Positions 14,568 to 21,257 of a stretch of DNA of 25,174 nt are shown piece after piece. This stretch comes from Chloroflexota bacterium (GTDB lineage: Bacteria; Chloroflexota; Ktedonobacteria; Ktedonobacterales; Ktedonobacteraceae). The stretch spans positions 1-25,174 of the forward strand of contig VBJK01000089.1 of NCBI GenBank assembly GCA_005879655.1, written 5' to 3'. Below the pieces are notes generated by a model, which was not told the origin of the DNA, did no database searches, and saw only the letters and a program-made list of their open reading frames with translations. A program made the position numbers and the translations under genes. Each line of letters opens with the position of its first letter. Position 1 is the stretch's first letter.

Positions 14568-14587
14568 ATTTGATCAGGATCACATAG

Positions 14588-14821
14588 CTAGCCACCACCA
14601 ACCAGCGTTACGATCTCCAGTTTGCAGCCCTCTCGCAGTATAGCGCTAGCGAAGTCGCTACGCGGCACAATCACACCATCCAGTTGCGCTACCACACGGG
14701 CAGGTACAATAGCTAGTTCACTTAACAGATCAGCAATAGTACATCCTTCTCTGACAACGCGTGGCTGACCGTTTGCGATGATGGTAATGGACTTTGTATC
14801 AGCGTTGATGGATTCGCTCAT
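14588..14821 (-). CDS. thiS: Sulfur carrier protein ThiS
   Basis: ThiS is the small ubiquitin-like protein whose C-terminal Gly is charged with sulfur and delivers it to ThiG for thiazole formation. The sequence SITIIANGQPRVV, TIADLLSELAI, VVAQLDGVIVPRSD and EIVTLVGGG shows the beta-grasp order and the required Gly-Gly end. From the ATG at 14821 it has 77 residues, close to the family's 66. The frame also runs up to an ATG at 14902 that overlaps the thiE stop by eight bases, which would add a 27-residue extension of no known function; neither start has a strong ribosome site. It is the last gene of thiG-thiE-thiS. Confidence 0.88.
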   Translation of the reverse strand: MSESINADTKSITIIANGQPRVVREGCTIADLLSELAIVPARVVAQLDGVIVPRSDFASAILREGCKLEIVTLVGGG

Positions 14822-14894
14822 CTCAAATTGCTTTCTTTTCAAGAAGTCACCGCAGCAGTTCCTCGCAATTTGGACAGCAGAGGCAGGCGGCATT

Positions 14895-15518
14895 TCACAC
14901 ATCTATTGCAGCACGCAATGTGCAGACAGTATACCTGATGTCCCTCGCCTCCAAAATGGCAGAGATGACAGCTACTCCACTCGCACCCGCCGCCATGACA
15001 CACCTTGCGTTAGCTGGCGTGATCCCCCCTATTGCCAGTATAAGACAGCTGGGACATGTTTGTTTGATCTCGCGTATCAGACCGGGACCAGCAGGTGTCT
15101 CCCCTGGATGTGACTGCGAGGCAAAAATAGAGCCTACCATCAGATAGTCTGCCGTCTCTACCGCTGCCCTAGCTTCTGCCGACGAGTGTACCGAAGCTCC
15201 TAGTAGCGCTTCCTCACCAACGACCTGGCGCGCCACCGTCAGCGGTAAACTACGTATGCCGAGCTGAAAGCCATCCGCCTGCACTGCCAACCCCACATCC
15301 AGACGATCATTGACGATAAAAACCGCCCCATAGCGTTGACAGAGCGGACGAAAATATGCAGCTAATTGATAGAGATGAGCAGCAGATACTTGATGACCAC
15401 GCAACTGGAGCATGTTTACGCCAGCTGACAGTGCTATTCCCACCCGCTCTGCCAGATCTGGCAGCGTCGGATCGGTGATCAGACACAACAAAGGCGGCCT
15501 CAGTTTGAACCTGCTCAC
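14895..15518 (-). CDS. thiE: ThiE/TenI family protein (thiamine-phosphate synthase or thiazole tautomerase)
   Basis: The 207-residue TIM-barrel protein starts with GTG after AGAGGG, four bases beyond the thiG stop, so the two are coupled. Family marks are LCLITDP, QLRG near 38, VNDRLDVGLAVQADG near 68, GASVHS, VGSIFASQSHPGETPAGPG and LAIGGITPANA. ThiE joins the thiazole and pyrimidine halves of thiamine; TenI only aromatises the thiazole. Two usual ThiE residues differ: QLR is followed by GHQ where ThiE has a Lys, and ADGVHLGQ reads ADGFQLGI. With thiG and thiS as neighbours, TenI-type thiazole tautomerase is a serious alternative, and the gene symbol is tentative. Confidence 0.8.
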   Translation of the reverse strand: MSRFKLRPPLLCLITDPTLPDLAERVGIALSAGVNMLQLRGHQVSAAHLYQLAAYFRPLCQRYGAVFIVNDRLDVGLAVQADGFQLGIRSLPLTVARQVVGEEALLGASVHSSAEARAAVETADYLMVGSIFASQSHPGETPAGPGLIREIKQTCPSCLILAIGGITPANARCVMAAGASGVAVISAILEARDIRYTVCTLRAAIDV

Positions 15519-15522
15519 CGTG

Positions 15523-16302
15523 CTACCCTCTTACATTCGCCAGATCAGTCGCAGGACTACTAGCAGAGGCGTGGGCTTTGCGCGGAATACGACCGGCAAG
15601 ATACGTAGCACGCCCCGCCTCTATGCCTAACTTCATAGCATAGGCCATCTGTACCGGATCTTTTGCCAATGCCACCGCTGTATTCACCAGGCAAGCCGAA
15701 GCGCCCAGTTCCATTGCCAGAGCGGCATCAGATGCCGCACCGATCCCCGCATCGACCACCACTGGCACGCGAGCCTGCTCTACGATAATCTGAATCTGAG
15801 GCAGATTGAGCAAGCCCTGTCCCGAACCAATGGGCGATCCCAACGGCATGACTGTGACAGCCCCGGCCTCTTGCAACAGACGTGCCAGTATAGGATCAGC
15901 ATTCATGTAAGGCAGTACTTCAAAGCCTTCCTTCACCAAGATTCTTGTTGCTTCCAGTGTTGCGACGGGATCGGGGAACAGATAGGTCGGATCGGGAATC
16001 ACTTCCAGTTTGACCCAACGCGGTAAACCCAGCGCTGCGGCCAGACGAGCGGTCTGTACAGCCTCGTGCACGGTCTGACAACCAGCAGTGTTGGGTAGAA
16101 TGACATACCTCTGTGTATCGATAAAATCGAGGAGACTCGGTTGATGAGGATTAGAGAGGTCCAAGCGACGCAATGCCACAGTAATGATCTCTGCTCCGCT
16201 GGCCTCCAAGCTAGCCCGCATGACTTCAAAATCGGGATATTTTCCCGTCCCCAGCATCAACCGCGAGCGAAATGTACGTGAGCCAACAATGAATAGGTCC
16301 AT
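15523..16302 (-). CDS. thiG: Thiazole synthase ThiG
   Basis: The 259-residue enzyme makes the thiazole phosphate of thiamine from deoxyxylulose phosphate, dehydroglycine and ThiS thiocarboxylate. GTGKYPDFE, ILPNTAGCQTVHEAV, the Schiff-base Lys in WVKLEVIPDP, EVLPYMNADP, PLGSPIGSGQG, VVVDAGIGAASDAA and NTAVALAKDP are all present. Start 16302 (MDLFIVGSRTF) has AAAGGTGG upstream; the longer frame to 16458 only reads through the repeat. thiF, thiO/thiH and thiC are not in the window. No TPP riboswitch is visible in the leader or ahead of the SCP2 gene, so TPP control is not supported here. Confidence 0.95.
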   Translation of the reverse strand: MDLFIVGSRTFRSRLMLGTGKYPDFEVMRASLEASGAEIITVALRRLDLSNPHQPSLLDFIDTQRYVILPNTAGCQTVHEAVQTARLAAALGLPRWVKLEVIPDPTYLFPDPVATLEATRILVKEGFEVLPYMNADPILARLLQEAGAVTVMPLGSPIGSGQGLLNLPQIQIIVEQARVPVVVDAGIGAASDAALAMELGASACLVNTAVALAKDPVQMAYAMKLGIEAGRATYLAGRIPRKAHASASSPATDLANVRG

Positions 16303-16315
16303 AGCAATGCCACCT

Positions 16316-16361
16316 TTCTGTACCATCAAAGCCTTCTGTTCTGTACCATCAAAGCCTTCTG
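16316..16361. repeat. Perfect tandem repeat, 2 x 23 bp, in the thiG leader
   Basis: Two identical 23-base units (16316-16338 and 16339-16361), each beginning TTCTGTACCATC, lie just ahead of the thiG ribosome site. The unit is not a multiple of three. It is probably a slippage duplication. Confidence 0.8.
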
Positions 16362-16379
16362 TGGGGTCCCCGATCGTAC

Positions 16380-16501
16380 CTAGTGCAGAACCCCAAAACC
16401 TTTTGGGGAATGGGAGAATTTGGGGACACCCCAAACCCCGCCAGGGTGGCTTCGCCAAATGCCACCCCCAATCCCTACAACCTCTCGTGCAGAAGCACTA
16501 G
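16380..16501. repeat. MITE-like repeat, copy B (122 bp)
   Basis: It begins CTAGTGCAGAA (16380-16390) and ends GCACTAG (16495-16501), and matches copy A (4794-4916) across its length, including the CCCCAAAACCTTTTGGGG palindrome and TTTGGGG-ACA-CCCCAAA (16419-16435). It fills the gap between the SCP2 gene and the thiG leader, and so may separate them. Confidence 0.75.
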
Positions 16502-16513
16502 CTTCTCAGTATA

Positions 16514-16837
16514 TTAGCGCTTCACCGGAAAGAGATTGGGAACGCGCATGGCAAGCATCATATCGCCAGTGATCTTGACTTTGCCCTGTGTGACGGCATT
16601 CATCGGATGCAGTTTTCCCTCCGTGATTGCCAGCCAATCCTGGTCGCTCACATGAAATGTAATATCTGGCTTCGCAACACCGCCTGGAATTAAATCACAT
16701 CTCTGATCGATGATATGCAACGCCCATTGGCCCGCCTGCGCACCGGAAATGTTCCATTGGAAAGTTTTATTCAGTCCTGCCGCCGCCGCAGGATTGAAGA
16801 GTGATTGCAAAGTCCCGAACGTTTCGGCTACTGTCAT
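16514..16837 (-). CDS. SCP2 sterol-carrier-like protein
   Basis: The 107-residue protein is a single SCP2 domain, a lipid-binding fold. FQWNISGAQAGQWALHIID, PDITFHVSDQDWLAITEGKLHPMNAVTQGKVKITGDMMLAM is the usual core, with the closing helix region LFPVKR. Bacterial stand-alone SCP2 proteins carry or sense hydrophobic acyl or sterol-like molecules. The start has AAGGAGA nine bases upstream and an extended -10 promoter at 16882-16890. It precedes thiG by 211 bases with the repeat between, so a shared transcript is possible but not obvious. Confidence 0.88.
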   Translation of the reverse strand: MTVAETFGTLQSLFNPAAAAGLNKTFQWNISGAQAGQWALHIIDQRCDLIPGGVAKPDITFHVSDQDWLAITEGKLHPMNAVTQGKVKITGDMMLAMRVPNLFPVKR

Positions 16838-16881
16838 CGCGCACTATCTCCTTATCGTAATAGTTCCAAAAAGTCTTGCAT

Positions 16882-16890
16882 ATTATAACA
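16882..16890 (-). promoter_or_regulatory. Extended -10 promoter of the SCP2 gene
   Basis: On the minus strand TGTTATAAT is a perfect extended -10, about 45 bases before the start. No good -35 is seen. Confidence 0.55.
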
Positions 16891-16914
16891 CATGCTCAAT
16901 GTGCTGGCTTCGTA

Positions 16915-16940
16915 CGGGAACGACAATCCGTACTGGTTTT
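16915..16940. repeat. Short palindrome-bearing repeat related to 12022-12049
   Basis: GTACGG (16912-16917) and CCGTAC (16928-16933) are inverted around GAACGACAAT. The sequence CGGGAACGACAATCCGTACTGGTTTT resembles CGGGAACGGCAAAACCGTTC plus TGGTTT at 12022 with one gap. The rest of 16950-17139 holds no gene I can support. Confidence 0.4.
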
Positions 16941-17139
16941 CTTATTATATTCATGCACCCGCAAGAGTACAAGACGATAGGTCTTTCTCCTACCGAGAAT
17001 TCACAGGCCATGGTCGCTCCACTGTTCATCTTATGGAGTTTCCCACCAGATGCCGCTGGCCCCTGCTTTGCGTAAAAAGCCCGCTGTACGACTTTCAAAA
17101 GGGGTCCTTCAGAACATGACAGGGAGAGGATCGACCAGT

Positions 17140-18071
17140 ATGGAGCAGGAGAACCGAACAGAAAAATATAAGCAAATGCGTGAGATGCTCAATGAAAAGC
17201 AGTATAGAGAGTTTCTAGCACTAGAGGCCAAAGAGCGAGGGAATATTCTTTCAGTTGCCAGAAAGCAAAGGTCTCCAGAAATACCATAAAAGCAGGTATG
17301 AGAGAGAGAGCAGTTGGGGATGTGTGCCTTGCAGGAGATCGCATTCGGGTACAAGGCGGAGGGAGAAAAAAACAAGAAGAGCATGATCCAAGCTTACAGG
17401 CCGATTTAGAAGCTCATCTTGATCCCAAAGGTGATCCGATGAGTCTGCTTCGATGGACAACCAAGAGTATGAGCAAGCTTGCCAAAGCCCTTGCCAGTCA
17501 AGGTCATTGCATTGGGGAGACAGCTCTTGGCAAGCGGCTGCATGCGATGGGTTTCTCCCTTGGAGCCAACAAGAGAGCGATTGAGGGCAAGTCACATGAG
17601 GATCGAGATGGCCAGTTGAGACATATCAAAGAGAAGTGTGAAGAATTTGAGGCTATGGGTGCCCCAGTCATTTGTGTGGACTGCAAGAAAAAGGAACTCA
17701 TTGGCAACTTTAAAAACAATGGAAGAGAATGGCAAGCCAAGGGCGAGCAAACCACGGTCAACGTCTATGACTTCCTCTCGCTTGCAGATGGCAAAGCCGT
17801 TCCTTATGGCATTGACGATCTCGTTCATAACACAGGCTTTGTCAACGTTGGCATCGAGCACGATACAGCAGAGTTCGCCGTGGAGAGTATCCGACGTTGG
17901 TGGCGTTCTGTTGGACGGGACTTGTACCCAGATCAAACCCACCTGCTTATTACGGCAGATGGAGGCGGAAGTAATGGGTCACGACTGCGCTTGTGGAAGG
18001 GAGAATGACAGCGTTTTGCCAAAGAGACAGGACTCTCTATCACGGTATGCCATTTTCCCCCTGCGACCTCC
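17140..18071 (+). pseudogene. ISAzo13-type transposase, frameshifted and truncated
   Basis: The encoded protein is a DDE transposase of the ISAzo13 group. MEQENRTEKYKQMREMLNEK starts at 17140 after GGGAGAGGA. Near 17262 the frame must slip back one base (SVAR then KAKVSRNTIKAGMRER) to continue. The catalytic region is clear: GGGRKKQEEHDPSL, GDPMSLLRWTTKS, VICVDCKKKELIGNFKNNG (first Asp), EHDTAEFAVESIRRWW and LLITADGGGSNG (second Asp). A TGA at 18006-18008 follows LWKGE, though homology continues as QRFAKETGLSITVCHFPPATS. The last third with the catalytic Glu is missing and foreign sequence begins near 18072. It is inactive; I could not identify its inverted repeats. Confidence 0.85.
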
Positions 18072-18079
18072 CGGTGAAC

Positions 18080-18286
18080 ATGCAAATCCCAGATCCTCCG
18101 GGCTACTGCAAGTGGTGGGTGACTACGTTCGCAGATGCCCCTGGCTATTGCGGTGGCAAGAGGGTTGGTACCCTGCACGCTGGCAAAAACTACGTGTGGT
18201 GTACAGTAGAGGGCCCCGAGGTCAGAGATAACCAAGGGAATTACAACCACTGGTGGTTGTACACTGTTCTATTGACCTGCGCATAA
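18080..18286 (+). pseudogene. Fragment of a secreted SH3-like domain protein
   Basis: The frame reads MQIPDPPGYCKWWVTTFADA, then GKRVGTLHAGKNYVWCTVEG and NQGNYNHWWLYTVL before a TAA. The AGKNYVWC and YNHWWL pattern is that of bacterial SH3-like domains in secreted proteins of actinobacteria and Chloroflexota. No signal peptide is present and the usual ending (TDLD and a last strand) is lost, so this is an internal fragment abutting the broken transposase. Confidence 0.5.
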
Positions 18287-18305
18287 AAAACTAAAGTCAA
18301 TAGCC

Positions 18306-19496
18306 GGTGGTCTCCCTCTTATGTGTTGGCAAGTAGCGGAACGAGCACAACAGTCAGCAGCTCTTTGACGGTCCAGATATGATCGGTGAGGCCAGCGGCC
18401 ATGGCTGGGGTTCTCGGTTGCCAGTGTGCTTGTGATGTCTGTTCTTCCAATTCTACGCGTAATGACCTAACAGGACGGGTAAAATTGTAGAGAGCGTCCT
18501 CAAGAGCACTAGCTGCTACAAGAAAAGTGAGCTTCTTTTGAGAAGGAAAGCGTCTTACGAACTAACCTTCCATTCATCTGACCGCGCCTGTCAAGTGAGT
18601 TCTTTCCACATACGCTGTATGTTCACCTAGCATATTTTTCACCTCTTCTTGATCTCCATAAACCACTTTTGGAATAACACCAATAAGTTTGCTTCCAGCT
18701 CGGATTTTAATAATTTGCAGATATTTCCAATCCTCACCTGGAACTGGGAGTGTTGGCGGTCTTCCACAACCAGAATATTGCCGAACCTTTCCCCACTCAG
18801 AAAGCATAGCATCTCTATATGCTCCTTGCCCATCTGTTGCCATGGCTGGTGGCTTATCTATATGTCCGTGCCTTCTTATCTGTCCCATCAAGAGGTACGC
18901 TGCTTCTTGTTCATTCTTAGCTATTACACGTCCAACACGTAGACGACTCTCTAGCTCGATGGCCGTGATACGCCAAAACGTTCCTTTTTCTTCTTCTTCT
19001 AGCTTCCCCCTTTTTCTCCCTTATGGCCTACAAAAGTCTGGCATCCGCATCTGCTTGAATACAACTCAGCTTATGCGGTACAACGATGTTTTCATCTATT
19101 TTCTTCACCTGCGTCTCTGCTCTTTCCAACCAACTAGAAACAGTCTCTTCTTTTATTCCCTTTATACGATGAATAGCAGCTAAACTATTTCTATCTCCTA
19201 GCATAGCCATACACTCTATAACTTCTTCTTGAGAATGGCGAAGCCCGTAAAACATCGTCTCTTTTGTCTCCGTAAAGGTCTTTTTGCACGTTTTGCAACG
19301 ATAGCGCTGAATGCCCTTCTCTGTTTTGCCGTATTTAATCACATTGTCAGGCTTTATCTTGTGATAATCTTCACATGCCTCATTCATGCAAAATGTGCAA
19401 ATTTCTGGTAATTGCTTCTCTTCCATGGCTCTGGTTCCTCTTGTTCATGCGCCTTTTTCTCCTATTTTAGCAACCACAGCCAAGAGGGAGACCACC
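18306..19496 (-). mobile_element. Degenerate IS1-like insertion sequence, 1191 bp
   Basis: GGTGGTCTCCCTCTT (18306-18320) is found in exact reverse complement at 19482-19496. The flanks CAATAGCC at 18298-18305 and 19497-19504 are identical, giving an 8-bp target duplication, which is normal for IS1-family elements. The transposase frame inside is on the minus strand and broken. Confidence 0.85.
18319..19426 (-). pseudogene. IS1-like transposase, several frameshifts
   Basis: The first part (19426-19028) has InsA-like zinc pairs CTFC and CKTC, a helix-turn-helix (NSLAAIHRIKGIKEETVSSWL) and IQADA. It then needs a shift near 19040 (FVGHKGEKG), another near 19010 to reach EEEEKGTFWRITAIELESRL, and continues through 18891-18574 with PPAMATDGQGAYRDAM and YVERTHLT. 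Two more shifts join QMNGRLVRKTLSFS and KKLTFLVAAS, and the end TPAMAAGLTDHIWTVKELL reaches a TAA inside the left inverted repeat. Even allowing one programmed shift, as in IS1, four breaks make it dead. Confidence 0.85.
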
Positions 19497-19679
19497 CAAT
19501 AGCCCGCATGCGCATAACACTGGGAGAGAACAGATTTACGATACCTCAACCGTTCTTTGGCCAGGGTCAATTCCTGCTGGACATGTTCGAGATCAAGACA
19601 GCAACAAGTTAGTGCTAGTAATACTGTGTGAACAATAATCAGCCATTGTATGCTGCTGTAGTATTTTTCTCCTTCTCCG

Positions 19680-19709
19680 TTTACAACATATCTCCTCTTT
19701 TGGTATGAT
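19680..19709 (+). promoter_or_regulatory. Promoter of the tnpABC operon
   Basis: TTTACA (19680-19685) and TATGAT (19704-19709) are 18 bases apart, 43 bases before the tnpA start. The stretch 19505-19679 upstream shows no gene; it should contain the left end of the transposon, which I cannot place. Confidence 0.5.
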
Positions 19710-19751
19710 CACATCATCAGGTGGTGGCGATCAGATACGTAGAGGAGTGGG

Positions 19752-21257
19752 ATGATGTCCACAACAATTTCGCAAGAGCAGTGCTTGGTAGCGCTGACAC
19801 GTATTAGCAGAGTAGCAGGCAAGCTAGGTGATCCATATGAGACCATTTTTGTCAACCAACATGGTTCTCCCGTTGTTTCCCTCACTGAATGGTATCGCTT
19901 GCGCAAACAACTGGGCCCTGGAAGCACGTGCAATACCTATTTAACATGTTTACTGCCTTACATTTCCTTTCTGGAAGAACAGGCCTGTCCTTGGAACGCT
20001 TCGCCTCAACAACTGCGCCCGGTCATCATGGCATTTTACCGCGACCGGCTTGGATGTCAGATCCATCCAGGCAAAGATGGAGAAAGCGTCGAGATTGTTC
20101 CCACACGTGATACCCCGCTGCGCCCCAGCACGCTACGTGTCCTGCGTGCAGCACTGCGCGATTTCTACTTAGTCCTCAAAGATGCCGGTTTGTATGCCTT
20201 TGCTCATCCACTCACCTCCGAAGTGCTCGTTGCGCTCAAACGTGAACAGATGAGTACCTTAGCCAATGGTGGGGCACCCGATCACGCAGGTATTCGGGAA
20301 GAGACCCATGAGCGATCCCGCAGGCGTTCAACAGCGTTTCTTCGACACGCTCAGACCCAAGAGTGGAAGCCCGAGTTACGTAAGGAACTGGCTGATGTGC
20401 GTGAGGGCATCCATGCTGTGCTCAATGCGCTCATCGACAGCGGAGAAGTTTCTCTGCGCGAGAAAGCCGTGCTCGAATTGCTCCAAAATACAGGGGCCAG
20501 ATTGCACGAGATCATTTTGATGACGGTGGGTGGCTATCGCAATCAGGGTCTTGCTGGTCAGGCACGAGTAGTGAACAAGGGCAGTTATGGGTGTGAAATC
20601 AAGACCCTCTACTTCAGTCACAACCCCAGAGTTGAGCAAGCCCTCACGGCCTACATTGAGCAGGTCCGTCCTCTGCATGACCCAAGAAGACGAAAGAAGC
20701 TGGCAGAAGTGGATGATCACGAGGCCCTGTTCCTTACAGAACGAGGCACGCCCTACTCGGTCAAGAGCTTTTACTACCATTGGTACCGACACTACGAACC
20801 ATTGCGGAACATGTGCCCAGTGCGCTTCTCTCCACATGATCTTCGACACTTGTTTGTCTCAGAATTCCTCATCAGGCTCAAACTTGCATGTGGAGCCGGT
20901 ACAGACCATTTTGATGCTGAGCGTTATCTGCGAGAACGTGAAGCCTTCGGGAATCAGGTCATGGGCTGGCGCAGTGCCAAGACTCTTGATATTTATGATC
21001 AGACGCGTAATGGAGAGAGTGTGCTCTCCACACTAGCAGGCTATCAGCACGACTTGGCTGCTCGCCGTTACGTACCAGAACTGGCCACTGTGACGCACAG
21101 ACAACCCGAGAGGCCAAAAGGTTCTCCCCTTGAGGAAGAGAAGCCCTCCACCTGTGAGTCTGAGAGCGTTGTCTGGACACACGATAGTGAGACATTGGCT
21201 TGGATTAAGAAACGACAGTTCCATGCTCAAGAAGAGGAAAAAGGAGGTCAGCTTTGA
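19752..21257 (+). CDS. tnpA: TnpA-like tyrosine recombinase
   Basis: The 501-residue protein is a phage-integrase-type recombinase that cuts and joins DNA through a tyrosine. The N-terminal core-binding region is at about 50-160. Catalytic residues are visible: R250 in NTGARLHEI, a beta-hairpin Lys near 276 (VVNKGSYG), H362 and R365 in PHDLRHLF, W406 in MGWRSAKT and the nucleophile Y415 in IYDQTR. GAGGAGTGG precedes the ATG. It overlaps tnpB by four bases. The trio order and sizes match TnpA-TnpB-TnpC of the Tn554 group, which insert site-specifically. Confidence 0.9.
   Translation: MMSTTISQEQCLVALTRISRVAGKLGDPYETIFVNQHGSPVVSLTEWYRLRKQLGPGSTCNTYLTCLLPYISFLEEQACPWNASPQQLRPVIMAFYRDRLGCQIHPGKDGESVEIVPTRDTPLRPSTLRVLRAALRDFYLVLKDAGLYAFAHPLTSEVLVALKREQMSTLANGGAPDHAGIREETHERSRRRSTAFLRHAQTQEWKPELRKELADVREGIHAVLNALIDSGEVSLREKAVLELLQNTGARLHEIILMTVGGYRNQGLAGQARVVNKGSYGCEIKTLYFSHNPRVEQALTAYIEQVRPLHDPRRRKKLAEVDDHEALFLTERGTPYSVKSFYYHWYRHYEPLRNMCPVRFSPHDLRHLFVSEFLIRLKLACGAGTDHFDAERYLREREAFGNQVMGWRSAKTLDIYDQTRNGESVLSTLAGYQHDLAARRYVPELATVTHRQPERPKGSPLEEEKPSTCESESVVWTHDSETLAWIKKRQFHAQEEEKGGQL

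Noticed and set aside
16838..17139. Possible TPP riboswitch upstream of the SCP2-thi genes
   Set aside because: No THI-box core (CUGAGA with CUGAACCUGAUCUGG-type sequence) was seen on the minus strand here or between 16303 and 16513.
17250..17300. Programmed frameshift in the ISAzo13 transposase
   Set aside because: There is no classical slippery heptamer, and the same gene has a later nonsense codon and lacks its 3' third, so a mutation is simpler.
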